Of a stretch of DNA of 64,000 nt, positions 1 to 8,912 are shown one piece after another. A program made the position numbers and the translations under genes. This DNA comes from Rhizobium sp. BK602. Its GTDB lineage: Bacteria; Pseudomonadota; Alphaproteobacteria; Rhizobiales; Rhizobiaceae. Positions within the stretch are counted from its first letter, which is position 1, and the number at the start of each line of letters is the position of its first letter. The notes under the pieces were generated by a model. The model was not told where the DNA came from, ran no database searches, and saw nothing but the letters and a program-made list of their open reading frames with translations. The stretch lies in assembly GCF_014195095.1 (NCBI RefSeq), contig NZ_JACIBC010000008.1, positions 124,001 through 188,000 of the forward strand, in the 5' to 3' direction.

Positions 1-52
1 AGGGCAGGAGGATGGAGAAGCTGCAGGCTCGATACGGTTCGTTTTCGCCGCC

Positions 53-787
53 TCAAGCCGCCATCGTGTGCTTGCCCTCGAATACCATGTCGAGGAAATC
101 GGAGAGCCAGGCTTTCAGGGCGGCATCGAAGATCATGCGGCCTTCCAGATGCTCGCGGCCCTGCTGGGCGTTCGGCATGCAGAAGCGGTGTTCGCCATGC
201 ACGACCCAGCGCTGCATCATGGCGCGGGTGAGTTCGGCGTGGAACTGCAGGCCCCAGGCATTGGCGCCGTAGCGATAGGCCTGGTTGGGGTAGGTGTCGC
301 CCGTCGCCAGCAGGTCTGCGCCGTGCGGCAGGTCGAAGCCTTCGCGGTGGAAGTGATAGACCATTTGCGGCCAGCGCATCAGCAGCCGGCCCTTTTCGGT
401 GGGCTGCAGCGGGTACCAGCCGATTTCGGTCTTGCCGTCGTCGCGCGGCTTCACCTTGGCGCCGAGATGGCGGGCGAGCATCTGGGCGCCGAGACAGATG
501 CCGAGATAGGGGCGGTTTTCCTTGAGGGGAACCTTGAGCCAGTCGATCTCGGCCTTGACGAAATCGTCGGGATCGTTGGCGCTCATCGGCCCGCCGAAGA
601 TCACCGCGCCGGCATGCCCTTCCAGCGTCGCCGGCAATTTGTCGCCCAGCACCGGGCGGCGGATGTCGAGGTCGTAGCCTTTTTCCAGAAGCATCTGTCC
701 GACGCGGCCGGGGCTGGAGCGTTCCTGATGCAGGACGATCAGCACCGGTCCCTGCCGGCGGCTCCGCGGCGGTTCCGGCTCAATCAT
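53..787 (-). CDS. Class I glutamine amidotransferase (GMP synthase GATase-like)
   Basis: A stand-alone class I glutamine amidotransferase of 244 aa, which would hydrolyse glutamine and pass ammonia to an unknown acceptor. The nucleophile elbow GICLGAQ places the catalytic Cys near residue 98, and GLQFHAE supplies the His (about 183) and Glu (about 185) of the triad. There is no synthetase domain, so it is not GuaA itself. The ATG at 787 is chosen because it overlaps the end of the upstream TerB-like gene (ATGATTGA arrangement), which indicates translational coupling. A longer frame to 931 would run far into that gene. The physiological substrate is unknown. Confidence 0.85.
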   Translation of the reverse strand: MIEPEPPRSRRQGPVLIVLHQERSSPGRVGQMLLEKGYDLDIRRPVLGDKLPATLEGHAGAVIFGGPMSANDPDDFVKAEIDWLKVPLKENRPYLGICLGAQMLARHLGAKVKPRDDGKTEIGWYPLQPTEKGRLLMRWPQMVYHFHREGFDLPHGADLLATGDTYPNQAYRYGANAWGLQFHAELTRAMMQRWVVHGEHRFCMPNAQQGREHLEGRMIFDAALKAWLSDFLDMVFEGKHTMAA

Positions 788-1265
788 CGTCGCCGGTCTC
801 CACCAGCGCGCTCGACGCGCGGGCAGCCGCTTCCTGACGCTTGATGATCCGCTCGCGGTCGGAGACACCCATGAGATCGGCGATGCGCCAGATGGCATGG
901 TCTTCCATCTCGCTGCGCTCGCCATCCGCATAGACGATGTCCCAGAGAATGCCGAGGAGCTCGACGCGCTGCTCGCTGTTCAGATGACGCTTCAGGTCGG
1001 AGGTGAAGCGGTAGTAGTCCACCGCCTCGCTCTCGGCCTCCTGGCCGGCGGCGATCAAGGCATCGAGCTGGCGGCCGTCGAGGCCGTACTGGCTCTTCAG
1101 GAGTTTGCGCAGCCGCTTCTTTTCGCTGTCCTCGATCTTGCCGTCCGCTTCCATCACCTGGAAGCAGAGAGCCGCCACCGCTATGCGAGGGTCATCGGGA
1201 GCAAAACCGGATTTGGGGTGATCCTTGGTCAGATTCTGGAAAAATTCCTGAAAGCGTTCAAACAT
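780..1265 (-). CDS. TerB-family protein (tellurite-resistance-like)
   Basis: A 161-aa soluble helical protein with the TerB-type repeat: an acidic helix pair around FQVMEADGKIEDSEKKRL (about residues 35-53) and a second copy around WDIVYADGERSEMEDHAIW (about 107-125). TerB-like proteins bind divalent cations through such acidic clusters, and most chromosomal members have no shown role in tellurite resistance. It is the first gene of a two-gene unit with the amidotransferase that overlaps its 3' end. No other ter genes are nearby, so a general stress or envelope role is more likely than tellurite resistance. Confidence 0.75.
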   Translation of the reverse strand: MFERFQEFFQNLTKDHPKSGFAPDDPRIAVAALCFQVMEADGKIEDSEKKRLRKLLKSQYGLDGRQLDALIAAGQEAESEAVDYYRFTSDLKRHLNSEQRVELLGILWDIVYADGERSEMEDHAIWRIADLMGVSDRERIIKRQEAAARASSALVETGDDD

Positions 1266-1336
1266 CCGATTCCATTCTTACAGCAACTCGGGCGCGGTCC
1301 TCCAGAAGCGTAAGCGCGCTTCCGGCGGATCAGGCC

Positions 1337-2935
1337 CTAGAACAACTTGAGCCGTGTCTTGGGTTCCGGTTCAAGTTCTCGATTTTTCACGCCCGGATCG
1401 TCCGGCGCACCGCCGAAAAAGGGCCTTGTTTCCGCTTCGCCGGCCGGTTCGGTCGTGGCGGCGGTTGTCGCCGGCTTCGCCACGATCGGTTCCAGTTCTA
1501 TAACAGAGCTGCCGGCAGCCGGCGATGCAACTATCGGTGAAGCCGGCTTTTCCGCTGCGGTTGCGGGCGCGGGCTCCCGCATCGGCGGCAAGGACTTCAG
1601 CGCCGCGTCGACCGAGACCGCGGAGCCTTCCTCCACCGGACCTTCGATCTGACCGAACGGCGCCTTCCATTCGAAGGCATCGAGCCGGCCGGTGATGGGC
1701 GACAGCGGCAGCCATTTGTCGGAAACGAAGCCGTCGGCCACCCAGGCGGGATCGCGCGGCGCGCGCAGCGCCTGCGCCATCCAGTGGCGGACGCGACCCT
1801 GGTCGCCGGTTTCGGCCTCCTCGATATCGGCAAGCAGCAGGAAGGCGCCCTCGCGCGCATCGATGCGGGCCGCCGCCTCGGCCTTGGCGCGGGCCTTGGC
1901 GAAATCACGGGCATCGAGGGCGGCTTTCGCGGTGACCAGCAGCGCCTCGACATTGTTCGGGCGCAGCGCTTCCAGCCGCTCGGCGCGCTTCAGCCGGTCG
2001 GTGACGCTGTCGCCGCTGCGGGCGCGGACATAGGCCTTGCCGATCTCGGGATGCGGCTTGGCCTTCCAGACCTGTTCGAGCATGGATGCGGCCTTGCGCA
2101 CCTTGTCCTCGCGGAACAGCGCCTTGGCGGCAGTCAGCGCGGCAGGGACGAAATCGGCGACGAGCTTCAGGGCGGCCAGCGCATCGTCGCGGGCACCAGT
2201 GGGGTCGCTTTCCAGCCTGTCGTTGGCGCGGGCGGTCAGCAGCACGGCGCGCTGGCGGTTGGCGGTCTCCCTGTCGACGACATGGGCAACCTTCTGCTGG
2301 TCGAGCAGCTTGATGGCGTCGTCCCAGTTGCCGGCCTGGCTGCGATATTCCAGCGTCGCCTGCGCCGCCCAGGGCAGGTAGGGCGCCTGATCGGCGGCCT
2401 TTTCGGCATATTGCCGCGCCGCCTCATTGGCGCCGAGGCGCTTGGCTTCCAGATAGAGGCCGCGCAGGCCGAGTTCGCGGGTTTCCGGATCGTTGGCCAT
2501 CAGCTCGAACTTCTGGCGCGCCTCGTCATGCTTGCCTTCGATCAGCGCGGCCTGGGCCTCGAGCAGGTTGATCAGCGGCTCCTGGTCGGCGCGGATCAGG
2601 CCGCGCGTGCGTGCCGCCATCTTGCGGGCGAGCAGCGCATTGCCGGCACCGGCAGCGATCAGCCCGGTCGACAGCGCCTGATAGCCGCGATCGCGTTTGC
2701 GGGCGCGGAAATAACGGGTGACGGAATGCGGCGAATTCCAGATCAGCCGGAGGAGCCACCAGACGATCATGATGGCGGCGACCAGCGCGATCAGGATGCC
2801 GGCGGCAACGATCAGCTTGGTCTGGTAAAGCTGGCCTTCCCAGACCAGCGACAGATCGCCGGGCCGATCCGCAAGCCAGGAAAAGCCATAGCCGAGCGCC
2901 ACGACGAGGAGGGCGAAGATAAGCAGTCTGATCAT
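1337..2935 (-). CDS. hemY: HemY-like TPR membrane protein
   Basis: A 532-aa member of the proteobacterial HemY family (a TPR protein, not the protoporphyrinogen oxidase also called HemY). Two membrane helices occupy about residues 1-22 and 40-65. They are followed by a long Ala-rich helical region with TPR-like repeats and a disordered Pro/Ala/Glu-rich tail from about residue 430. The family lies at the end of hem operons and is thought to scaffold late haem synthesis at the inner membrane, though its biochemistry is poorly defined. It follows the Mic60-like gene by 15 bp and is the last gene of the hemC-hemD-mic60-hemY unit. Confidence 0.85.
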   Translation of the reverse strand: MIRLLIFALLVVALGYGFSWLADRPGDLSLVWEGQLYQTKLIVAAGILIALVAAIMIVWWLLRLIWNSPHSVTRYFRARKRDRGYQALSTGLIAAGAGNALLARKMAARTRGLIRADQEPLINLLEAQAALIEGKHDEARQKFELMANDPETRELGLRGLYLEAKRLGANEAARQYAEKAADQAPYLPWAAQATLEYRSQAGNWDDAIKLLDQQKVAHVVDRETANRQRAVLLTARANDRLESDPTGARDDALAALKLVADFVPAALTAAKALFREDKVRKAASMLEQVWKAKPHPEIGKAYVRARSGDSVTDRLKRAERLEALRPNNVEALLVTAKAALDARDFAKARAKAEAAARIDAREGAFLLLADIEEAETGDQGRVRHWMAQALRAPRDPAWVADGFVSDKWLPLSPITGRLDAFEWKAPFGQIEGPVEEGSAVSVDAALKSLPPMREPAPATAAEKPASPIVASPAAGSSVIELEPIVAKPATTAATTEPAGEAETRPFFGGAPDDPGVKNRELEPEPKTRLKLF

Positions 2936-2950
2936 TCTCGCGCTCCGTCC

Positions 2951-4222
2951 TCAGCTCTGTTTTCCGGTGTTGGCGATCGCCTTCGACAGCGCATCGCCGA
3001 CCAGATCTTCTACATGGATTCGGGCTTCCAGCGACTGCTTGAAGGCGGCGGAGGCCGATTTGGCGGCATCCGGCAGGCTGTTCCATTCGGTGACGGCGCC
3101 GGGCAGGTCGCCGTTCTTCACCTTGTCCTCGAACCTGGCGGCGATGGCATCGATGCTGTCGCCGGCGACATCGCCGACCGGCCGCACCTGCACCAGCGAT
3201 TTGGCGCCCGTCAGCAGCCGGTCGCTCCAGCTCTGGTTCGGGTCGTCCTGCTGCGTGGAGGCGACGATCGCTGTCGTAACCGCGGAAACCTGCCGGATCA
3301 GATCGGCGCGGGACGGAATGCCCGTCTGGGCGAAGGCCCTGAGCGCGGCGACGGCGGGGTCGTCGGCGGCGACATTGGCAAAGGTGTCGAGTTCCGGCTG
3401 GAAGGGGCCGCCACGATCGATCGCCGCCTTCAGGGCCGCGGCCGCGATGGCGCGGGCGACGGCGTTTTCCTGGCTCGGCTCGCTGAGCTTCTTCTCGGCA
3501 TCCTCCAGGCGCTTGCTGACGCTGGCATCGGCCGAAGCCTGATTTTGGGCCGCCTGATCGAGGCTCGCCTTGAGCTGTGCCACTTCGGTGCTGAGGGCGG
3601 CGATCTTCTGATCGGCATCGCCATTGCCCGTTGCGGATGCTCCGCCACCAGCCGTGTTGCCGGTCGCCGAGGTCTCGAGTGCCGCGACGCGCGCGGCAAG
3701 GGTGGCATCGGGAGCCGCGACCGGGGCGGCGGCGAGATTGGCAATGGTCTGCTTCAGCCCGTCGATTTCGGCGCCGAGCGCGGCGATGTCGCCGGACGTA
3801 TCCTTCGCCGCGCGTCCGCCGGGCAGGAGGCCGGCATATTGAATGGCACCGGCACAGACAAGGGCAATCAAGCCGCCGACGATGCCGGCGGCGATCAGTC
3901 CGGACGTGGCGCCCTGCTGCCGTTGCGGCGCTGCCGGCTGCTCCGGGCGGTAAGAACTGGGTTCCGCCTGCCTGTCGAGTTCGTCCTTGAGCTTTTGCTC
4001 CGATGCTTCCGCGGCAAGCTCGTCGGCCTCGTCGCGCAAGGTTTCCTTCTCGGTTTCCAGCGGCATTTCCACCTCGTCGGCGGAGGAGCTGCCGGGTTCG
4101 CTCGGGTTGCGCTCGGTCAAATCCTCGGAGGTTGCGGCCTGCGCGGCTTCCTCGGCTTTCAGGTCGATCGTGATCGGCTCGTCGTTGGGCTTCGAATGGT
4201 TTGGCGTTTTTCGCGATACCAT
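2951..4222 (-). CDS. Mitofilin/Mic60-like inner-membrane protein
   Basis: A 423-aa protein with the layout of alphaproteobacterial Mic60 (COG4223). It has a long acidic Ser/Glu-rich N-terminal tail (about 1-100), one transmembrane helix (about 107-132, AAGIVGGLIALVCAGAIQYA), a periplasmic coiled coil (about 140-255) and a C-terminal mitofilin signature domain. Mitochondrial Mic60 shapes crista junctions, and bacterial homologues are linked to intracytoplasmic membrane shape and envelope contact sites. Its place between hemD and hemY is the conserved alphaproteobacterial arrangement and supports the call. The start ATG at 4222 lies 79 bp after the hemD stop. Confidence 0.85.
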   Translation of the reverse strand: MVSRKTPNHSKPNDEPITIDLKAEEAAQAATSEDLTERNPSEPGSSSADEVEMPLETEKETLRDEADELAAEASEQKLKDELDRQAEPSSYRPEQPAAPQRQQGATSGLIAAGIVGGLIALVCAGAIQYAGLLPGGRAAKDTSGDIAALGAEIDGLKQTIANLAAAPVAAPDATLAARVAALETSATGNTAGGGASATGNGDADQKIAALSTEVAQLKASLDQAAQNQASADASVSKRLEDAEKKLSEPSQENAVARAIAAAALKAAIDRGGPFQPELDTFANVAADDPAVAALRAFAQTGIPSRADLIRQVSAVTTAIVASTQQDDPNQSWSDRLLTGAKSLVQVRPVGDVAGDSIDAIAARFEDKVKNGDLPGAVTEWNSLPDAAKSASAAFKQSLEARIHVEDLVGDALSKAIANTGKQS

Positions 4223-4301
4223 GAGGTCCTCTTTTCTTGCGCTGCAGCGAGGTTAGACAGACAAGTCGAATATGAAAAGAGCTTAGATCAAAATTGCGGC
4301 C

Positions 4302-5030
4302 TCACGCCATCGTCAGAAGCGCCAGAAGACTGTCTTCGTCCGGCATGGCCGCAATTTGCGTCCGGGCGGCGAATGCGGCCGGAACAGCCTCGGCAATCGC
4401 TTCGCTGAGGCAGAGGAACCGTGTTTCCGCCATAATTTCCGGCTGCTGCCGCAGAAGGGGCAGGCCGAAGAAACGCAAGGCCGTCTGGCGCGAATAGAGC
4501 AGAACGGCCTCGGCGCGGGCGTCGACAAAAAGCGCGCGAAGCGTGGCATCGTCGGGTTCGACATCGCGCATATGGTAGCATTCGGCGATCCTGAGCGGGA
4601 TCTTCAATTCCGCCAGCCTCGTTTCAAAACCGGCGGCGCGCGGGGAGCCGGCGAGATAGAGCAGGGGAGACGGGGCGACGCCGGCCGCATCCTGCGCAAC
4701 CAGCTCCGCAAGCTCGATGCCGCTGCCTTCCGAGGTCAAAACCCGCGTGAAGCCAAGAGCCGTTGCTTCCTTCGCCGTTGCCTTGCCGACGGCGAAGAGC
4801 GGGCGGTGGAGATGGGGCCGGATGGCCTCTTTGAGCGCCGCAAGGGCGTGGATCGCCTCGGCGCTGGTGACGGCGATGGCGCCTTGCGTCTCGGAGAGCG
4901 CGTGGCCGGCCGCCTGGGCATCGTGAACCGGCGCCGATAACGGCAGCGGCACGGCTTCGTGCCCCATGTCCGCGAGCCGCCGGGCGGTGCGTTCACCCGA
5001 ATGCCGTGGGCGGGTGACGACGACGCGCAT
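4302..5030 (-). CDS. hemD: Uroporphyrinogen-III synthase
   Basis: A 242-aa HemD-family protein that cyclises hydroxymethylbilane to uroporphyrinogen III with inversion of ring D, in the cytoplasm. HemD is poorly conserved. Support comes from the N-terminal MRVVVTRPRHSGERTARRL segment, the repeated two-domain alpha/beta pattern, the AVTSAEAIHAL region and the VLLYSRQTALRFF segment. Its position 6 bp downstream of hemC is the strongest argument. It is of usual family length and probably co-transcribed with hemC, mic60 and hemY. Confidence 0.9.
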   Translation of the reverse strand: MRVVVTRPRHSGERTARRLADMGHEAVPLPLSAPVHDAQAAGHALSETQGAIAVTSAEAIHALAALKEAIRPHLHRPLFAVGKATAKEATALGFTRVLTSEGSGIELAELVAQDAAGVAPSPLLYLAGSPRAAGFETRLAELKIPLRIAECYHMRDVEPDDATLRALFVDARAEAVLLYSRQTALRFFGLPLLRQQPEIMAETRFLCLSEAIAEAVPAAFAARTQIAAMPDEDSLLALLTMA

Positions 5031-5036
5031 CTTCGG

Positions 5037-5966
5037 TCAGGTCCAGTCTTCGAAGAAGGTGCTGCCGGCCTCGGCACGGATCGCCTGGCCGGCATTGGTG
5101 CCGAGCGCCTCGGCATCGCGGCGATGGCCTTCGATGGTGGTGGTGTGCACCTGCTGGCCGTCGGGCGTCAGGATCATGCCGAAGAAGCGGATATGGTCGC
5201 CTTCGCAGACGGCATAGCCGGCGATCGGGGTGCGGCAGGAGCCGTCGAGTGCGGCCAGGAAACCGCGTTCGCAGGAGACCGTGTCGAAGGTCGGCCCGTC
5301 ATTGATGGCGGCGAGCAGGTCGTTCGTCCGGGCGTCGGCGATGCGGCTCTCGATGGCGATGGCGCCCTGGGCCGGCGCCGGCGGGAATTCGTCGGGATCG
5401 AGGATCTCGGTGATGACATCGACCTTGCCGAGCCGCTTCAGCCCGGCAAGCGCCAATAGCGTCGCATCCGCCTGTCCCTCTTCCAGCTTGCGCAGACGGG
5501 TTTCGACCAGGCCGCGGAAGGTGATGACGTTGATGTCCGGACGCAGGCGGCGGATCAGCGCCTGGCGCCGCAGCGAGGCCGAGCCGACAGTCGCGCCATG
5601 CGGCAGCTCGATCAGCCTCGGCGCGGTGCGGCCAATGAAGGAATCGCGGATGTCCTCGCGCGGCAGGTAGGCGGTCAGCGCCAAGCCTTCCGGCAGCTTC
5701 GTCGCCATGTCCTTGGCGGAATGGACGGCGAAATCGAGCTCGCCCGAGGTCAGTTTCTCCTCCAACTCCTCGGTGAACAGGCCCTTGCCGCCGATCGCCG
5801 CCAGCGAACGGTCGGTGATGCGGTCGCCCTTGGTGCTCATGACGACGATCTCGAACATTTCCGCCGGCAGGCCATGCGCCGCCATCAGGCGATCGCGCGC
5901 CTCGTGCGCCTGCGCCAGTGCGAGCGGGCTGCCGCGCGTGCCGATCCGGAAAGGTTTTGTTTGCAT
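5037..5966 (-). CDS. hemC: Porphobilinogen deaminase (hydroxymethylbilane synthase)
   Basis: A 309-aa enzyme joining four porphobilinogens into hydroxymethylbilane. The N-terminus IGTRGSPLALAQA and catalytic Asp region VHSAKDM (about 82-88) are typical, and the dipyrromethane cofactor Cys lies in DGSCRTPIAGY (Cys about 244). I chose the ATG at 5966, giving MQTKPFRIGTRGS, which matches family length. An in-frame ATG at 6005 would add 13 residues and has a comparable upstream purine stretch. It is the first gene of the minus-strand hem unit and diverges from tsaD. Confidence 0.95.
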   Translation of the reverse strand: MQTKPFRIGTRGSPLALAQAHEARDRLMAAHGLPAEMFEIVVMSTKGDRITDRSLAAIGGKGLFTEELEEKLTSGELDFAVHSAKDMATKLPEGLALTAYLPREDIRDSFIGRTAPRLIELPHGATVGSASLRRQALIRRLRPDINVITFRGLVETRLRKLEEGQADATLLALAGLKRLGKVDVITEILDPDEFPPAPAQGAIAIESRIADARTNDLLAAINDGPTFDTVSCERGFLAALDGSCRTPIAGYAVCEGDHIRFFGMILTPDGQQVHTTTIEGHRRDAEALGTNAGQAIRAEAGSTFFEDWT

Positions 5967-6050
5967 CCGCTTTGATCCGTTGTTACCGACAGTTCCCGTA
6001 ACCATATTTCCGCTTCATCGCAATCGACCAACAGGCATCGAACGACTTCC

Positions 6051-7148
6051 ATGGCGTCCATTCTTCGTATTCTCGGCATCGAAACAAGTTGCGACGAAAC
6101 CGCCGCGGCCATCGTCGAGCGCCGTGACGACGGCAGCGCCAAAGTCGTTTCCGACGTGGTTTTGAGCCAGTTGGACGAGCATAGCGCCTATGGCGGCGTG
6201 GTGCCAGAAATTGCCGCGCGCGCCCATGTCGAGGCGCTGGACACGCTGATCGACGAAGCCCTGAAGCGTGCCAATGTGTCGCTGTCCGATGTCGATGCGA
6301 TTGCCGCCACGTCGGGACCTGGCCTGATCGGCGGCCTGCTTGTGGGGTTGATGACCGGCAAGGCGATTTCGCGGGCGACCGGCAAGCCGCTCTATGCCAT
6401 CAACCACCTGGAGGGCCACGCACTGACGGCAAGGCTGACGGATGGCCTTAGCTTTCCCTATCTGATGCTGCTGGTCTCCGGCGGCCACACACAGCTCATC
6501 CTGGTGCGCGGCGTCGGCGACTATGAGCGCTGGGGCACCACGATCGACGACGCGCTGGGCGAGGCCTTCGACAAGACGGCCAAGCTGCTCGGCCTGCCCT
6601 ATCCCGGCGGCCCGGCCGTCGAGGCGGCCGCGAAGAACGGCAATCCAGACCGCTTCGATTTTCCGCGGCCGCTGGTCGGCGAGACGCGGCTGGACTTTTC
6701 CTTTTCCGGTCTGAAGACGGCGGTGCGGCAGGCTGCGACCGCGATCGCACCGGTGAGCCAGCAGGATATCGCCGATATCTGCGCCTCGTTCCAGAAGGCG
6801 ATCTCGCGCACGCTGAAGGACCGGATCGGCCGCGGGCTGCAGCGCTTCAAGACGGAATTCCCAAAGACGGCGGACAAGCCGGCGCTGGTGGTGGCCGGCG
6901 GTGTCGCCGCCAATCTCGAATTGCGCCGGACGCTGCAGGAGCTCTGCGACGCCAATGGCTTCCGCTTCATTGCGCCGCCCCTGAACCTCTGCACCGACAA
7001 TGCGGTGATGATTGCCTGGGCCGGGCTGGAGCGGATGGCGACCGGTGCTTCGCCTGACGATCTCGACGTGCAGCCGCGTTCGCGCTGGCCGCTCGATCAG
7101 AAGGCCGAGACGCTGCTGGGACATGGCAAACGTGGAGCGAAGGCATGA
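6051..7148 (+). CDS. tsaD: tRNA threonylcarbamoyladenosine transferase subunit
   Basis: A 365-aa TsaD/Gcp/Kae1 protein that transfers the threonylcarbamoyl group to A37 of ANN-decoding tRNAs, working with TsaB and TsaE. It has the N-terminal ATPase-fold motif LGIETSCDET (8-17), the metal-binding HLEGH motif (His about 119 and 123), LLVSGGHTQL and the C-terminal CTDNAVMIAWAGL. It diverges from hemC and overlaps gpsA by 4 bp (ATGA), so translation is probably coupled. No tsaB or tsaE is present in this window. Confidence 0.96.
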   Translation: MASILRILGIETSCDETAAAIVERRDDGSAKVVSDVVLSQLDEHSAYGGVVPEIAARAHVEALDTLIDEALKRANVSLSDVDAIAATSGPGLIGGLLVGLMTGKAISRATGKPLYAINHLEGHALTARLTDGLSFPYLMLLVSGGHTQLILVRGVGDYERWGTTIDDALGEAFDKTAKLLGLPYPGGPAVEAAAKNGNPDRFDFPRPLVGETRLDFSFSGLKTAVRQAATAIAPVSQQDIADICASFQKAISRTLKDRIGRGLQRFKTEFPKTADKPALVVAGGVAANLELRRTLQELCDANGFRFIAPPLNLCTDNAVMIAWAGLERMATGASPDDLDVQPRSRWPLDQKAETLLGHGKRGAKA

Positions 7149-8134
7149 GCGGCAGGGAAAAGATCGCGGTGATCGGTGCCGGTGCCTTCGGCACGGCGCT
7201 CGCCGCCGTCATCGCGCTGACCGGCCGCAGCGAGGTGACGCTGGTCGGGCGCAAGGCCGCGCTGATGGCCGACATCGCCGCCGATCGCGTGCATGATTCC
7301 GCATTGCCTGGGATCGAGCTGCCAGACTCTCTTCTGTTCTCCGCCGAACCGGATTCCATTTCCGATGCCGGCATCGTCCTCTTCGCCATGCCGTCGCAGG
7401 CGCAGGCGGATGCCGCCCGCCATTATGGACCCTATCTGGCGGCGGATGCCGTCGTCGTCACCTGCGCCAAGGGCATCGACAAGGTTTCCGGCGATCTCCT
7501 GACCGACATGCTGGAGCGGGAATTGCCGCAGCATGCCGTCGCCGTTCTGTCCGGACCCGGCTTTGCCGCCGATATCGCCAAAGGCTTGCCGACGGCCATG
7601 GCGATCGCCGCCTCCGACATGGCGGTCGCCGAAAGGCTGGCGCAGGCGATTTCCGGCCCGACCTTCCGGCTCTATGCATCGGACGATCGCATCGGCGTGC
7701 AACTCGGCGGGGCGCTGAAGAATGTGCTGGCGATCGCCTGCGGCATCGTCGAAGGGCGCGGCATCGGCGATTCGGCGCGCGCCGCGTTGATCAGCCGGGG
7801 GCTTGCCGAGATGTCGCGTTTCGTCGCCGCCAAGGGCGGCAAGGCCGAGACGGTGCGCGGGCTTTCGGGTCTCGGCGATCTCGTGCTGACAGCCACCAGC
7901 CACCAGTCCCGCAACCTGCGCTTCGGCATCGCGCTCGGCCGCGGCGAGGCGGCCGACCCGTCGCGCGGCGATCTGGTCGAGGGCGCCTATGCCGCCTCGA
8001 TCGCGGCGAAGCTGGCGCGGAAACTCAGGGTCGATATGCCGATCACCGAAGCCGTTTCCGCCATCATTGACGGCAAGCTGGATATCCCGACCGCCATCGA
8101 GCAATTGATGACGCGGCCGATCACGACGGAATAG
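7145..8134 (+). CDS. gpsA: NAD(P)+-dependent glycerol-3-phosphate dehydrogenase
   Basis: A 329-aa enzyme reducing dihydroxyacetone phosphate to sn-glycerol-3-phosphate for phospholipid synthesis. The Rossmann motif is IGAGAFGTALA (about 10-20), followed by VVTCAKGID, the GGALKNVLAIACG active-site segment carrying the catalytic Lys, and GLSGLGDLVLTATS near the C-terminal domain. Its length is normal. It overlaps tsaD and is followed after 28 bp by the YciI-like gene, forming a five-gene plus-strand run to 9563. The opposing catabolic enzyme GlpD is encoded at 45.8-47.3 kb. Confidence 0.96.
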   Translation: MSGREKIAVIGAGAFGTALAAVIALTGRSEVTLVGRKAALMADIAADRVHDSALPGIELPDSLLFSAEPDSISDAGIVLFAMPSQAQADAARHYGPYLAADAVVVTCAKGIDKVSGDLLTDMLERELPQHAVAVLSGPGFAADIAKGLPTAMAIAASDMAVAERLAQAISGPTFRLYASDDRIGVQLGGALKNVLAIACGIVEGRGIGDSARAALISRGLAEMSRFVAAKGGKAETVRGLSGLGDLVLTATSHQSRNLRFGIALGRGEAADPSRGDLVEGAYAASIAAKLARKLRVDMPITEAVSAIIDGKLDIPTAIEQLMTRPITTE

Positions 8135-8162
8135 TTTCTGGATCTCAAAAGGAGCACGAATC

Positions 8163-8456
8163 ATGCTGTTTGCCTTTGTCTGCAAGGACAAGCCCGGTCA
8201 CCTGAATGTCCGGATGGAGACGCGTCCCGCCCATCTCGAGCATCTGAACAAGCTCAATGCCGAGGGGACGCTGAAGATCGCGGGTCCTTTCCTCGATGCC
8301 GACGGCAAGCCGAATGGCAGCCTGGTGATCGTCAGCGCCGAGACCATCGAGGCGGCGAGGGCGATTGCGGATGCCGATCCCTATGCCAAGGCCGGCCTGT
8401 TCGAGAACGTCGACGTCAAGCCATACAACTGGGTCTTCAACAATCCGGAGGCATGA
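8163..8456 (+). CDS. YciI-like domain protein
   Basis: A 97-aa single-domain YciI-like protein with a dimeric alpha/beta ferredoxin-like fold. Recognisable features are the MLFAFVCKDKPG N-terminus, RPAHLEHL with the conserved His/Asp-type putative catalytic region, and DPYAKAGLFENVDVKPYNW near the C-terminus. Biochemical activity is unknown for nearly all members. It sits 28 bp after gpsA and 3 bp before the EVE-domain gene, an arrangement common in alphaproteobacteria. Confidence 0.9.
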   Translation: MLFAFVCKDKPGHLNVRMETRPAHLEHLNKLNAEGTLKIAGPFLDADGKPNGSLVIVSAETIEAARAIADADPYAKAGLFENVDVKPYNWVFNNPEA

Positions 8457-8459
8457 GCC

Positions 8460-8891
8460 GTGGCACATTGGCTTTATAAATCCGAGCCGTCCTCCTGGTC
8501 CTGGCAGCAGCAGAAGGATGCTGGCGAGAAAGGCACGGAATGGACCGGTGTTCGCAACTACCTCGCCCGCAACAACATGCGGGCGATGCAGATCGGCGAC
8601 AAGGGTTTCTTCTATCATTCCAATGACGGACTGGAGATCGTCGGCATCGTCGAGGTCTGCGCGCTGTCGCATCCCGATTTCACCGCCAAGGACGATCCGC
8701 GCTGGGATTGCGTCGATATCCGCGCCGTGCGGGACATGCCGAAGCCGGTGTCGCTGAAGGATATCAAGGCCAATCCGAAGCTGTCGCAGATGTCGCTGGT
8801 GACCTCGATGCGGCTTTCGGTGCAGCCGGTCACGGACGAGGAATGGCTCGAAGTCTGCCGCATGGGCGGTCTCGACAATCCGCCTGTGTGA
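8460..8891 (+). CDS. EVE (PUA-like) domain protein
   Basis: A 143-aa EVE-domain protein starting with GTG at 8460, 3 bp after the YciI stop. Typical EVE motifs are AHWLYKSEPSSWSW at the N-terminus, the WTGVRNYLARNNMRAMQIGD block and FFYHSN. EVE domains form a PUA-like pocket that can recognise modified bases and are found alone or fused to restriction and RNA-modification proteins. This one is the single-domain housekeeping type. It is not in a defence context here. Confidence 0.9.
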   Translation: MAHWLYKSEPSSWSWQQQKDAGEKGTEWTGVRNYLARNNMRAMQIGDKGFFYHSNDGLEIVGIVEVCALSHPDFTAKDDPRWDCVDIRAVRDMPKPVSLKDIKANPKLSQMSLVTSMRLSVQPVTDEEWLEVCRMGGLDNPPV

Positions 8892-8912
8892 CGCGGCTGA
8901 TCCGAGGGCCAC

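Noticed and set aside
1..52. A gene at the left edge of the window
   Set aside because: The first 52 bases hold only the region after the amidotransferase stop. A short plus-strand frame from 12 overlaps that gene and has no recognisable content.
780..1265. Tellurite-resistance cassette
   Set aside because: Only one TerB-like gene is present, without terC, terD, terE or terZ.
1784..4408. An 874-codon open frame opposite hemY and the mic60-like gene
   Set aside because: It crosses two real genes on the minus strand and encodes a Gly/Arg/Ala-rich product without motifs.
8460..8891. EVE-domain protein as part of a defence system
   Set aside because: It is a single-domain form embedded with gpsA and YciI, with no nuclease, methylase or restriction gene beside it.
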